A DNA stretch of 64,000 bases from an uncultured Bariatricus sp. (lineage in GTDB: Bacteria > Bacillota > Clostridia > Lachnospirales > Lachnospiraceae): positions 22,638-86,637 of the forward strand of contig CAKRFP010000007.1 in the NCBI GenBank assembly GCA_934320645.1, read 5' to 3'. Made by a program: the position numbers and the translations under genes. Position 1 is the first letter of the stretch; every line of letters starts with the position of its first letter. The notes under the pieces were generated by a model, which saw only the letters and a program-made list of their open reading frames with translations, was not told the origin of the DNA and did no database searches. Below are positions 7,786 to 16,740 of this stretch, in pieces.

Positions 7786-8997
7786 CTACCCAAATACATA
7801 GTTATCCAGTCTGTCAAACGCTTCCTTTACCCTGCTAAGCGGCAGTGCCAGATTCATGCGGATTCCGTACTCGCCGTGGAACGGTCTTCCGTCTTTCCAG
7901 ATCACACCGACCTCAAATCCTGCCTTCAATACTTCATCCATCGTCTTACCATGTGCTTTACACCACTCTTCGCAGTTCAGGAACAGCATATAAGTTCCCT
8001 GAGGTTTGGATACGTTTACCCCTTCCCAGTTCTTCCAGATGAAATTACAGGCGTAATCTACATTTTCACCGATCACCTGACGCATCTCATTCATCCATGC
8101 TCTTCCATCTTCGCTGTACGCACCGATCAGCGCATGCATAGACAGCACATTCATCTCATTATAATGACTGGTTGAGCTTTCTTTTTCCATGCGCTCACGC
8201 AGATACTGATTGTAAATGATATGATAGCTTCCGACAAGACCGGCAAGGTTAAAGGTCTTGGTCGGTGCATACATGGCGATTGTCCGGTTTCTTGCGTCCT
8301 CAGAAATGCTCTGTGTTGGGATATGCTGATACCCATACAGCGTAATGTCAGACCAGATCTCATCCGATACCACATAGACATCATTTGCCGCATAGATCTC
8401 CATCGCCTTCTCGATCTCCCATCTCTCCCATACACGTCCGCACGGGTTATGTGGAGAGCAGAAGATTGCCGCATGGATCTTGTGCTTCTTGATCTGTCTG
8501 TCCATGTCTTCATAATCCATGCGCCAGATTCCTTCTTCATCTTTCTTCAGATAACTATGCACGATATTGAAGCCACTGTTTGTAAGTGCACTTGTAAATC
8601 CCACATAAGTCGGTGCATGGATAAGCACCTTCTCACCGACAGAGCCAAATACCTTCAGTGCACTGACTACACCACCAAGCACTCCATTTTCATAGCCAAT
8701 ATGCTCTTTTTCCAGTCCTTCGACATGATTCTGTGTCTTCTGCCAGTCGATAATGTGCTCCAGATACTCATCACTCGGTGAAAAATAGCCGAACAGCGGA
8801 TGTTCCAGTCTCTTTGCGATCGTCTGCGGAATCATCGGTGCTGTGGCAAAGTTCATATCCGCTACCCACATCGGAATCTTGTCAAATCCTTCTTTTAATA
8901 CGGTTCCATCCTGAAACGGATCGGACTCCACCGGAATATCAACCGCCAATGAATCCTTTCCCCTGCGGTCGATCACACTTGTAAAATCATATTTCAT
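7786..8997 (-). CDS. MalY/PatB-type PLP aminotransferase or C-S lyase
   Basis: Fold-type I PLP enzyme of 403 aa. Features of the MalY/PatB group are IPMWVADMNFATAP near the N-terminus, FCSPHNPCGRVW, VVSDEIWSDI and the probable Schiff-base lysine in APTKTFNLAGL. Studied members are cystathionine beta-lyase-like C-S lyases or aminotransferases; sequence alone does not tell which. The start MKYDFTSVIDR was chosen because GAAGAGGAC precedes it; an ATG 27 bp upstream is possible. The gene is followed closely by the XdhC-like gene, which hints that it supplies sulfur for cofactor sulfuration, but this is inference. Confidence 0.9.
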   Translation of the reverse strand: MKYDFTSVIDRRGKDSLAVDIPVESDPFQDGTVLKEGFDKIPMWVADMNFATAPMIPQTIAKRLEHPLFGYFSPSDEYLEHIIDWQKTQNHVEGLEKEHIGYENGVLGGVVSALKVFGSVGEKVLIHAPTYVGFTSALTNSGFNIVHSYLKKDEEGIWRMDYEDMDRQIKKHKIHAAIFCSPHNPCGRVWERWEIEKAMEIYAANDVYVVSDEIWSDITLYGYQHIPTQSISEDARNRTIAMYAPTKTFNLAGLVGSYHIIYNQYLRERMEKESSTSHYNEMNVLSMHALIGAYSEDGRAWMNEMRQVIGENVDYACNFIWKNWEGVNVSKPQGTYMLFLNCEEWCKAHGKTMDEVLKAGFEVGVIWKDGRPFHGEYGIRMNLALPLSRVKEAFDRLDNYVFG

Positions 8998-9024
8998 TTT
9001 CTTTTGTCCTCTTCTTTCTGACAT

Positions 9025-9304
9025 TTCATCTTACATGGCGTTTACTTTTATCCCCATTATCTTATTGCCGGTCATGCAATACATTTATTGTAACAAATTT
9101 TCTTCCAAATTCACAGACCATGTTTTATAAAACTGTTCTTCTTCATTCTCCCAGAAAACCGTTACCGAAACTTTTTCTGCGGCAAACCTTCCCTTTGTTT
9201 CACAGGATTTCCCTTTGGAATTTACCATAAAAAAGAATGTGCCTCGGCACTCAGTGCCCTTTTTTCATAGGAAGTTCCTTCGGAATTTCCTGTGAAATTA
9301 AAAT
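9025..9304. other. Non-coding spacer with small hairpins
   Basis: No gene is visible. There is a GGCAC-tca-GTGCC hairpin followed by TTTTTT (around 9245-9265), and two related GGAAATTCC-type inverted stretches near 9200-9295. They may be debris of inserted elements next to the IS200-like copy. Confidence 0.4.
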
Positions 9305-10030
9305 CACGACCACCGGCTTAGCCGGTGGTTTGCTTTGACCCTATAAGGGTCTATTACCGGCACTGGAGTCTAAAGACTCATCGAAATAGGTTCGCCAAGC
9401 GCAACATCATTTACTTACAAAGCCCTTTCGGGCTTATCTTTATTTGTTACGTTTTACTGGCTCACCCGTAAACGGGTCAATATACTCTTTCAGTGTCATT
9501 TGATCATATTCCAGATCATCCTGTAACTGATTTGCTATATATTCCTGTATTTTCTTTGCATTTTTCCCTACCGTATCTACATAATATCCACGACACCAGA
9601 AATGTCTGTTTCCATATTTATACTTCAGATTTGCATGTCTTTCGAATATCATTAATGTACTCTTTCCTTTTAAGTACCCTACAAAATACGATACGCTTAT
9701 ACTTGGCGGAATTTCTACTAACATGTGTACATGATCTGGACATATCTCTGCTTCAACAATTTTTACACCTTTTCTTTTGCATAACATACTCAAAATATCT
9801 GCTATATCCTGTTTAATTTTTCCATATGCTACTTTTCTTCTATATTTTGGTGCAAAAACAATATGATACTTACAATTCCACTTTGTATGTGATAAACTAT
9901 TATTATCCATATGGATACCTCCTGTGTATATTAGTGCGGTTGGCGAACCTACATTAATTATACCACCGGAGGTTTTTTTCTGTAAGCTGAAGCAATGCTG
10001 ACTCACCTGCATAGCAGGTGGTTTATTTGT
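9305..10030 (-). mobile_element. IS200/IS605-family insertion sequence (tnpA only)
   Basis: A single TnpA gene is flanked by sub-terminal hairpins, as expected for this single-strand transposing family. On the 3' side there is a 19-nt palindrome CCACCGGCTTAGCCGGTGG (9310-9328), then GACCCTATAAGGGTC (9337-9351), GAGTCTAAAGACTC (9366-9379) and AAGCCCTTTCGGGCTT (9420-9435). On the 5' side CACCTGC/GCAGGTG forms a hairpin (10004-10020). The two outer hairpins share a GGTGGTTT right flank. Exact ends cannot be fixed because the family makes no target duplications. Confidence 0.75.
9440..9910 (-). CDS. tnpA: IS200/IS605-family transposase TnpA (Y1 HUH)
   Basis: Small single-strand DNA transposase, 156 aa, full length for the family. 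The HUH metal-binding motif is seen in CPDHVHMLVEIPP and the catalytic tyrosine lies in the CRGYYVDTVGKN helix. The N-terminal KWNCKYHIVFAPKYRRKV is typical. The start at 9910 was chosen because AGGAGG lies seven bases upstream; a longer open frame to 10156 runs through the IS end and has no support. No accessory tnpB is nearby. The reading frame is intact, so the copy may be active. Confidence 0.95.
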   Translation of the reverse strand: MDNNSLSHTKWNCKYHIVFAPKYRRKVAYGKIKQDIADILSMLCKRKGVKIVEAEICPDHVHMLVEIPPSISVSYFVGYLKGKSTLMIFERHANLKYKYGNRHFWCRGYYVDTVGKNAKKIQEYIANQLQDDLEYDQMTLKEYIDPFTGEPVKRNK

Positions 10031-10108
10031 TTTCCAAAGCTCCGTTTTTCGGATCAGCGAAAAACTCCACAATGGCAAACAGGGCTTTGCCCTAACAATA
10101 AAGAGAAA

Positions 10109-10144
10109 CAGGAAGGTACAGCTCTTCCCGTCTGCACCTTCCCG
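10109..10144 (-). terminator. Possible terminator after the small membrane protein gene
   Basis: GGAAGGT (10111-10117) pairs with ACCTTCC (10136-10142), with CAG/CTG extending the stem. The T-run is weak. Confidence 0.4.
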
Positions 10145-10172
10145 TTTCATTTGCATTTGTTTTATAATCTGA

Positions 10173-10517
10173 CTAAAAATATTTTGCGTTCAGTTTTTTT
10201 ACTGTCCATGCAAACCATACCAGTACCACAAGTACCAACACCAGCATGATCCAGAATAAATACCCGGTACTCTGTACATAAGTATTATACAGATCTTCCG
10301 CACCATACAGGATCAGTACGACCGCAAGCACCAAAAGCTTTGGTCCTGCTACCGTCATATACGCTTTCTTATCTTTGCACTTCTTTACATTCGTATCTTT
10401 CGGTACAAGGATTGATGTATTGATGATTCCTTTGTATTTGAGCTGGAACCATGCATACAGACTGTATAAGCCTGCCCCGACACCAATGATCCCAAAAATC
10501 CCTTCCATTCCGTCCAT
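10173..10517 (-). CDS. Small membrane protein, three predicted membrane segments
   Basis: A 114-aa protein not assigned to a known family. Hydrophobic segments lie at about residues 7-24, 57-75 and 83-104, the last one strongly hydrophobic (FWIMLVLVLVVLVWFAW). The loop between the first two is rich in lysine (VKKCKDKK). The ATG at 10517 has AGGAGA 8 bases upstream. It ends close to the IS200-like element and follows thrC by 15 bp, so it is probably co-transcribed with thrC. Nothing indicates its function. Confidence 0.75.
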   Translation of the reverse strand: MDGMEGIFGIIGVGAGLYSLYAWFQLKYKGIINTSILVPKDTNVKKCKDKKAYMTVAGPKLLVLAVVLILYGAEDLYNTYVQSTGYLFWIMLVLVLVVLVWFAWTVKKLNAKYF

Positions 10518-10532
10518 TTTCTCTTCTCCTGT

Positions 10533-12023
10533 CTACTTTACACCAAGAATATTCTTAACGGTCTGTTCCATCTGATCCACATCACACTCTGTACTATGAC
10601 GGATCTCGGCATTCATGATCTCTTTGATGGCATTCGGAATCTCTGTACCGGAAACTTTCTGAAGTTCTTCGATCAGCTTAAAGTCATCCTGTCCTTTGTA
10701 CTTCGGATCGATCGCAGTCATAACACTTCCTGCAAATTTGTACGGACTTGCTGTGGATGCGATCACCGTCTTTCTGTCATCTTTGCTGTCTTCTCTGTAA
10801 GCTTTATATACCGTTGCTGCTACTGCTGTATGGGTATCCATCACATAACCGGTATCTTCGTATACATCATGGATGGTTTTTGCAACCTGCTCCTCTGTCG
10901 CATAACCTGCTGCAAAATCTGCAAGGTTCGCTTTCATCTCTCCCGTGATCGCATAGCTTCCTTTTGTCTTCAGCTCTGTCATAAGATCTGTATCTTTTCT
11001 TGCATCTTCTCCGGAAATCTTGTAGATCAGACGCTCTAAGTTGCTAGAGATCAGGATATCCATGGACGGAGAAGTTGTAAGAACAAATTCGCGGTTGCGG
11101 TCATAGGTTCCTGTCTGGAAGAAATCATAGAGAACCTTGTTCTCATTGGAAGCACAAATCAACTTTGCAATCGGGATTCCCATATTCTTTGCATAGTATG
11201 CAGCCAGAATGTTTCCAAAGTTACCTGTCGGTACGACCACATTGATCTCTTCATCCTCTGTAATCTCTTCATTCTGAAGAAGCTTTGCATAAGCATATAC
11301 ATAATAGACAACCTGTGGAACCAGACGTCCAATGTTGATTGAGTTGGCTGATGAGAACTGATAGCCTGCCTCACCTAATTCTTTTGCCAGTTCTTTATTC
11401 TCGAACATTGCTTTAACACCGCTCTGTGCATTGTCAAAGTTCCCGTGGATTGCAACAACCGAAGTATTCTCTCCTTTCTGCGTCACCATCTGCAGTTCTT
11501 GCACGCGGCTGACTCCATTTTTCGGATAAAATACGATGATCTTTGTGCCTTCTACATCTGCAAATCCTGCAAGTGCAGCTTTTCCTGTGTCACCGGATGT
11601 CGCAGTTAGAATAACAATCTCATTCTTTACCTGATTCTTCTTTGCAGAAGTGGTCAGAAGATGCGGAAGAATAGAAAGTGCCATATCCTTGAATGCAATC
11701 GTTGCTCCGTGGAAAAGTTCCAGATAATAAGCATCTTCCACTTTCGCAAGCGGTGCGATCTCTTCGGTATCAAACTTGCTGTCGTAAGCCTTTGCGATAC
11801 AGTTCTTCAGTTCCTCTTCTGTAAAATCTGTCAGGAATTCTTTCATAACCGTATATGCAGTTTCCTGATAGGTCATCTCTTTGAGTTCTCCGAGTGACAC
11901 CGGAAGCTTCGGAATCGAAACCGGTACAAATAATCCGCCGTCATCTGCAAGTCCTTTTAAGATCGCCTGGGAAGCTGTTACTGTCTTTTCTGCATCTCTT
12001 GTACTCTTATAAAGTAAATTCAT
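10533..12023 (-). CDS. thrC: Threonine synthase
   Basis: PLP enzyme that converts O-phosphohomoserine to threonine in the cytoplasm. It has 496 aa, the size of the longer class (E. coli/yeast-like). The start MNLLYKSTRDAEKTVTASQAI and the block LADDGGLFVP are typical. The Schiff-base lysine is in GATIAFKDMALS at about residue 112, and TATSGDTGKAAL is the phosphate-binding segment. The ATG follows a GGGTGGAG site. No other threonine-pathway gene is adjacent. Confidence 0.97.
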   Translation of the reverse strand: MNLLYKSTRDAEKTVTASQAILKGLADDGGLFVPVSIPKLPVSLGELKEMTYQETAYTVMKEFLTDFTEEELKNCIAKAYDSKFDTEEIAPLAKVEDAYYLELFHGATIAFKDMALSILPHLLTTSAKKNQVKNEIVILTATSGDTGKAALAGFADVEGTKIIVFYPKNGVSRVQELQMVTQKGENTSVVAIHGNFDNAQSGVKAMFENKELAKELGEAGYQFSSANSINIGRLVPQVVYYVYAYAKLLQNEEITEDEEINVVVPTGNFGNILAAYYAKNMGIPIAKLICASNENKVLYDFFQTGTYDRNREFVLTTSPSMDILISSNLERLIYKISGEDARKDTDLMTELKTKGSYAITGEMKANLADFAAGYATEEQVAKTIHDVYEDTGYVMDTHTAVAATVYKAYREDSKDDRKTVIASTASPYKFAGSVMTAIDPKYKGQDDFKLIEELQKVSGTEIPNAIKEIMNAEIRHSTECDVDQMEQTVKNILGVK

Positions 12024-12091
12024 GGTTCTCCACCCTTCTTATTCTTTCTGATTCACTTCAGCAATTTACTAAAGTATCTGTTTATTTAGCG

Positions 12092-12120
12092 ATTATATCA
12101 TAAGAATTTGTCAAGCGCAA
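12092..12120 (-). promoter_or_regulatory. Possible sigma-A promoter of thrC
   Basis: Minus strand TTGCGC (12115-12120), 17-bp spacer, TATAAT (12092-12097). The -10 box is perfect but the -35 box is weak. Confidence 0.45.
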
Positions 12121-12127
12121 TGCCATC

Positions 12128-14437
12128 CTAGCGATGTTTCCACTTTCGTACCCACATCCGGTTCAGAAGAAACCGCAGGAGAAACGCCCCTGTAAGAAGA
12201 ACTGCGATCATAAATACCAGTATTTTTACATAAGCCCCGTCTCCGGTTGCAACCGTTTTGGCTGTTGTCGTTTCCTTCGGTTTTTCCGGCTCTTCTTTCT
12301 CTTCCGGCTTTTCTTTTTTATAGGTTACACTCTGTCCTTCGTCCTCCAGATCTGCATGTGCGGCAACCAGCTTCTCTTCCAGACAGACTTCCTCAAATAC
12401 AACAACCTGCTCCCCTTTTAGCTCGGTTGCATCAAATGTAAATTCCATCCAAAGCTCTCCTGATTCTGTATCCGGGATCAGTTTTTTCCTTGCAGTCACT
12501 TCTTTTCCATCCTGCATAACCGGTTCTTTTGTCTCTTTCTCCATCAGCGTGCCTCTGATCTCATACTCTTTTCCGATCTCCAGATTTTTCCATTTTACCT
12601 GGTCAATGACAGTTACATGATCCGTCCGTTTTCCGTTATGTGTTCTGGTTTCCTGGTCCGATGCCGTTGTCCCGATCTCCGGTACCGGATGTTCATCATT
12701 TGTCAGAGTCCCCAGATTAATTATTCGCATCTCTTTCGATACTTCCACCTCAAACGCTGGGATCAGGATCCGGTCTTCATTATTTTTGCATGGCATTTCT
12801 TCTATCACATAGATTCCATAAGGAAGTGCCCCTCTTGTATTATCCGGCGCACCTTCCCCAAACCAGATTCCATCTTCACTTGTTTTCCCTTCATTTGTAT
12901 TAATCGTATGTGGATTCCAGTATGCACTGGTCGAAGCTTCCCCGTTTTTGTCCGTCCGGATCACATAGCTCTCCCCTGTCGCCTTTGACGTGATCTGAAA
13001 CGGAATATCTGCAAGCCTTTTCAAAGTCTTATCCGCTGCTTTCACCAGCTTTAAATCTCCACGGATGATCTTTTCTTTTACTTCCACCGGATTCCATATT
13101 TCCAAAGCTTTATAACTTCCATTTTCCTCATTTCCAGTCCGGATACAATGCGTAACCGGGTCCACCAGATACCCCTCCGGCGCGCTCGTTTCCCATATCG
13201 TGATCGTTCCAAGCGGAATCTCATTATTTTCAAAGAACGGATCTCCACTGATCAGGTGCTCCACGTCCATCCGGACAACACCATCCGCATCGGATCTCAG
13301 TTTCCAGCTTCGAAGAGATGAGTTTACTCCGATCTCAGTTTGATCATCAAAGAATGAATCATAAAATCCTACATAAAATTCTGCTCCTTCAAGGGAAAGT
13401 CCGGCCTGTGCCTGATTTTTTCCAGTCTCTGCATCCATCTTCCAGATCAGGATTTCTATCTTTGTCTTTTCCGGCACATCCTGACACTCATAAGTCACTG
13501 TCTTTCCAGCACCAACTGTAACCTGGTGCAGTCTTGTATCCAGTACATATCCCTTCGGTGCTTTTGTCTCTTTCATGTCATAAAGTCCCTCCGGCAGATT
13601 CTCCGCTTTTCCATAACCATTTTCATCTGTCCGGATCACACAGACTACCTCGGACGTACCATTTTTATAGACCGTATACTCCGCCCCCTCAAGCGTATAA
13701 AGCCGATTTTCTGCTGTGACCTCCGGTTCGGCAGAACTTTTTTTGATCTCCAGACTGCCATTATGGGTTGTCTTAAACAGATACACCGTAGATCTGGACT
13801 TCGCCACAAGCTCTGAAATCTGGTTGCCGCTTGATGGAATAGAAGCCGAATGCCAGAACCGGTTATCACTGCTACTGTCTCCCCAGAAAAATCCGATATG
13901 GCAGTCCGCATCTTCTTCCTCCCAGGAAACCGGCTCAAAGTAGATCACATCCCCTTTTTGTGCTTTTCCTCCTGCCAGCAGTTCGTCAATGGTATTGTAA
14001 TGATAGGACTCTACTGCATTGTCCGTCATCCAGTGGAACCAGTTACTTGCATTGACCTTGCCGCCCCGGAGACTGCCCTTGTCAATCCCGGAAAGATCGG
14101 CTCCGCATTTTTCCAGAACGTACGCGACAAAACCGGTACAGTTCATTGCACCATTTCCACCATACGCTCCGTTCGGGCGCATACAGTTCTCTGCCGTTAA
14201 AGGAAATCCGCTGTAAGGAGTTCCCAGATAATATCCATCCTTTTCATGTGCCTGCAGTTCTTCCAGCACTTTTCCCGGCTTTGCTCCTAATTTTTCATCG
14301 AGCTTTACAATTGTTTCTTTCTTTGTGACTTTCTCTGCTGAATTTGCAGATGCGACAGGCATACTGCTGCCTGACAATGATACTACCGCCAGAATCACAC
14401 TTAAGATTCTGACAAAATGATTCTTCATATGTTTCAT
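12128..14437 (-). CDS. Surface protein: NlpC/P60-like domain, SpaA domains, VaFE repeat, C-terminal anchor
   Basis: A 769-aa secreted protein. A signal peptide (about 1-31, ending SMPVASANS) leads to a NlpC/P60-like cysteine peptidase region (about 60-225) with Cys in MNCTGFVAYVL and His in DADCHIGFFWG. Three SpaA/Cna-B-like beta-sandwich domains follow (each with an EGAEY or similar start and a KETKAPKGYVLD-type end), then a VaFE-type repeat (TVIDQVKWKNLEIGKEY ... VVVFEEV). The C-terminus has VATGD, a hydrophobic helix and RKWKHR, a sorting-like signal with TGD rather than LPXTG. It could cleave or bind peptidoglycan at the surface. The start has AAGGAG upstream. Transcription comes from its own promoter at 14498-14526. 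Confidence 0.88.
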   Translation of the reverse strand: MKHMKNHFVRILSVILAVVSLSGSSMPVASANSAEKVTKKETIVKLDEKLGAKPGKVLEELQAHEKDGYYLGTPYSGFPLTAENCMRPNGAYGGNGAMNCTGFVAYVLEKCGADLSGIDKGSLRGGKVNASNWFHWMTDNAVESYHYNTIDELLAGGKAQKGDVIYFEPVSWEEEDADCHIGFFWGDSSSDNRFWHSASIPSSGNQISELVAKSRSTVYLFKTTHNGSLEIKKSSAEPEVTAENRLYTLEGAEYTVYKNGTSEVVCVIRTDENGYGKAENLPEGLYDMKETKAPKGYVLDTRLHQVTVGAGKTVTYECQDVPEKTKIEILIWKMDAETGKNQAQAGLSLEGAEFYVGFYDSFFDDQTEIGVNSSLRSWKLRSDADGVVRMDVEHLISGDPFFENNEIPLGTITIWETSAPEGYLVDPVTHCIRTGNEENGSYKALEIWNPVEVKEKIIRGDLKLVKAADKTLKRLADIPFQITSKATGESYVIRTDKNGEASTSAYWNPHTINTNEGKTSEDGIWFGEGAPDNTRGALPYGIYVIEEMPCKNNEDRILIPAFEVEVSKEMRIINLGTLTNDEHPVPEIGTTASDQETRTHNGKRTDHVTVIDQVKWKNLEIGKEYEIRGTLMEKETKEPVMQDGKEVTARKKLIPDTESGELWMEFTFDATELKGEQVVVFEEVCLEEKLVAAHADLEDEGQSVTYKKEKPEEKEEPEKPKETTTAKTVATGDGAYVKILVFMIAVLLTGAFLLRFLLNRMWVRKWKHR

Positions 14438-14487
14438 AAAAGTTTCTCCTTCTGCCTTTTCAGGTCAGAAAAGAGAATATAAAAGAC

Positions 14488-14517
14488 GAGTACCCTTACT
14501 ATAAAGGAAGAGTACCC
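14488..14517 (-). repeat. Direct repeat GGGTACTC x2, 22 bp apart, over a promoter
   Basis: On the minus strand GGGTACTC occurs at 14510-14517 and again at 14488-14495, two helical turns apart. The first copy lies in the promoter spacer and the second at about the start of transcription. The arrangement suits binding of a dimeric regulator. No regulator gene is adjacent. Confidence 0.65.
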
Positions 14518-14526
14518 ACTTGTCAA
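14498..14526 (-). promoter_or_regulatory. Sigma-A promoter of the VaFE surface protein gene
   Basis: Minus strand TTGACA (14521-14526), 17-bp spacer, TATAGT (14498-14503). It overlaps the GGGTACTC direct repeats and sits about 60 bp before the start codon. Confidence 0.8.
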
Positions 14527-14533
14527 TAGTATT

Positions 14534-16618
14534 TTATTGCTGATCTGCCTCCAGAACAATCACACTTCTCGGTCCTGCAAGGATTTTTTCTTCTGAAATC
14601 CGCACCGGCTTCTGATAAATCTCCTGTTTTTTATCTCCGGTGTTCGCTGCCACATGCCAGCTGTATCCGATCGCCAGCTGTGGCAGTTCTACCCAGACAC
14701 CTTCCCAGTATGGATTCATCAGAAGATAGACACAGTCTTCTTTTGCATGTTCACTGTCGTATCCGGCAAACATCACAGCCGCCGTCCGGATCTCCGGTCC
14801 GGAAAGATCCACCTCCCATGGAACTTCCCCATGAAAACTGATCTCCGGAAATCCCAGACTACTTGCCCCTGCATCCCCGGTGATTGACGGATGCCGCTTC
14901 CGAAATGCTGTCATATAAGCGCAAAACTCAAAGACATCCTGGAATTTCTCTTTCCGCGTCCAGTCCAGCCAGGAAATCTCGTTATCCTGACAGTAGGCAT
15001 TGTTATTTCCAAACTGAGTATTGCCGAACTCATCCCCTGCAAGGAACATCGGCGTTCCCCGGCTGCAAAGAAGGACTGCAAATGCATTTTTCATCATCCG
15101 ATGACGGAGTTCATTCACCATCACCTGATCTGTTTCCCCTTCTGCGCCGCAGTTCCAGCTCCGGTTATCGTCGCTTCCATCATGATTTTCCCAGCCATTC
15201 GCCTCATTGTGCTTCTGGTTGTACGCGTAAAGGTCATACAGGGTAAATCCGTCATGGCAGGTCAGGAAATTGACTGAAGCATGTTTCCCGCGGATTCTGG
15301 TATCGTAGATGTCCGGAGAACCTGCAATCCTTCGTAGCGCCGCTCCCGCAGCCCAAAGTCCCCCTTTTAAATATTCCCGCACATCATCCCGGTATCTTCC
15401 GTTCCATTCCGACCATCTGCGAAATGCAGGAAAACTTCCAACCTGATAAAGACCGCCTGCATCCCACGCCTCTGCGATCAGCTTCGTATCCGCAAGCAGG
15501 GAATCATAGGCGAGATTCTTCACAAGCGGCGGATTCTCCATCGGTGAACCGTCTTCGTTTCTTCCCAGGATCGAGGCAAGATCGAACCGGAAACCGTCCA
15601 CCCGGTATTCTGCCACCCAGTACCGCAGACAGTCCTGGATCATCTTAAGCACCACCGGATGGTTGCAGTTCATGGTATTTCCACAGCCACTGAAATTATA
15701 ATATTTCCCATCCGGTGTCAGCATGTAATAAATCTGGTTGTCAAATCCTTTAAAGGAAATAAACGGTCCGCATTCATTCCCCTCTGCCGTATGGTTGAAC
15801 ACCACATCCAGAATCACCTCAATCTGGTTGTCATGAAGCTCCCGGATCAGTTCTTTTAACTCCACGCCCTCCCGGTTGTACTCCGTTGACGCTGCATAAC
15901 TTGTATTCGGTGCAAAAAAACTGACTGTATTGTATCCCCAGTAATCGATCAGTTTCTTTCCATCCACTTCCCGGCTTCCCTGCAGTTCATCAAATTCAAA
16001 AATCGGCATCAGCTCCACCGCATTGATTCCGAGCGTCTTCAGATACGGGATCTTCTCTTTGATTCCTGCAAACGTTCCCGGGTAGCGGACACTTTTATCC
16101 ATCTTTGTAAATCCCCGGACATGCACCTCATAGATGATCAGCTTTTCCATAGGGATCTTATCCGGCTTTTCGCTGCCCCAGAAAAAATTATTTCGTACAA
16201 CTCTGGCACGGTATCCTCCTGTATTCAACGCCTTTCCCCACACGCTCTGCCCGGTGACTGCTTTTGCATAAGGATCTAACAAGATATGCTTTTTATCAAA
16301 CAGCAGACCCTCCTTGGGCTTCCAAGGTCCGTCCAGCCTGTAAGCATACTCAAATTCTTCGATATCCAGTCCGAATACCATCATAGAAAATACATCACCG
16401 ATCCGACAGTTATCCGGAAACGGGATCACCGCATAAGGCTCCTGTTCTTTTCTGTGAAACAGCAGAAGTTCACAGCTTATTGCTCCCTTTGAATGTACGG
16501 TAAAATTCACTGCCGACTGAAACGCAGTTGCCCCCTCATCCCGGTAAAGTCCGGGACAGATCTCAAATCCATTGACCGTCTCTGTCGGAACCCATCTTGG
16601 CATCATTTCTTCCAGCAT
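14534..16618 (-). CDS. glgX: Glycogen debranching enzyme (GlgX/isoamylase-type alpha-glucosidase)
   Basis: GH13 enzyme that hydrolyses alpha-1,6 branch points in glycogen or limit dextrins. It has 694 aa, as expected. An N-terminal CBM48-like sandwich (about 15-130) precedes the catalytic barrel. Visible GH13 regions are ILDVVFNHTAEG, the nucleophile in YRVDGFRFDLAS, the acid/base in LIAEAWD, and the third acid in FLTCHDGFTL. The start at 16618 was chosen because AGGAG lies eight bases upstream and a likely -10 box at 16648 leaves little room for the ATG at 16636. No other glycogen gene is in the window. Confidence 0.93.
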   Translation of the reverse strand: MLEEMMPRWVPTETVNGFEICPGLYRDEGATAFQSAVNFTVHSKGAISCELLLFHRKEQEPYAVIPFPDNCRIGDVFSMMVFGLDIEEFEYAYRLDGPWKPKEGLLFDKKHILLDPYAKAVTGQSVWGKALNTGGYRARVVRNNFFWGSEKPDKIPMEKLIIYEVHVRGFTKMDKSVRYPGTFAGIKEKIPYLKTLGINAVELMPIFEFDELQGSREVDGKKLIDYWGYNTVSFFAPNTSYAASTEYNREGVELKELIRELHDNQIEVILDVVFNHTAEGNECGPFISFKGFDNQIYYMLTPDGKYYNFSGCGNTMNCNHPVVLKMIQDCLRYWVAEYRVDGFRFDLASILGRNEDGSPMENPPLVKNLAYDSLLADTKLIAEAWDAGGLYQVGSFPAFRRWSEWNGRYRDDVREYLKGGLWAAGAALRRIAGSPDIYDTRIRGKHASVNFLTCHDGFTLYDLYAYNQKHNEANGWENHDGSDDNRSWNCGAEGETDQVMVNELRHRMMKNAFAVLLCSRGTPMFLAGDEFGNTQFGNNNAYCQDNEISWLDWTRKEKFQDVFEFCAYMTAFRKRHPSITGDAGASSLGFPEISFHGEVPWEVDLSGPEIRTAAVMFAGYDSEHAKEDCVYLLMNPYWEGVWVELPQLAIGYSWHVAANTGDKKQEIYQKPVRISEEKILAGPRSVIVLEADQQ

Positions 16619-16647
16619 CTCATCCGCTCCTTCCATGTCATGTTTTC

Positions 16648-16656
16648 AGTATAGCA
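16648..16656 (-). promoter_or_regulatory. Possible extended -10 promoter of the debranching enzyme gene
   Basis: Minus strand TGC-TATACT (16648-16656), an extended -10 form without a recognisable -35. It lies back to back with the plus-strand promoter at 16667-16695. Confidence 0.4.
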
Positions 16657-16666
16657 CATTTTTTCG

Positions 16667-16695
16667 TTTACACACCTTTCCTTTCTGTATATAAT
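16667..16695 (+). promoter_or_regulatory. Sigma-A promoter of the PF06541-like membrane protein gene
   Basis: TTTACA (16667-16672), 17-bp spacer, TATAAT (16690-16695), about 45 bp before the start codon. Confidence 0.8.
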
Positions 16696-16740
16696 AAAGA
16701 GAATTACATATTTTTTGCAGCAGACTCAAGGAGGTTTTTT

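Noticed and set aside
9440..10156. A 238-codon frame for the IS200 transposase
   Set aside because: The extra 82 residues cover the IS end and outside DNA; the AGGAGG-preceded ATG at 9910 gives the normal 156-aa TnpA.
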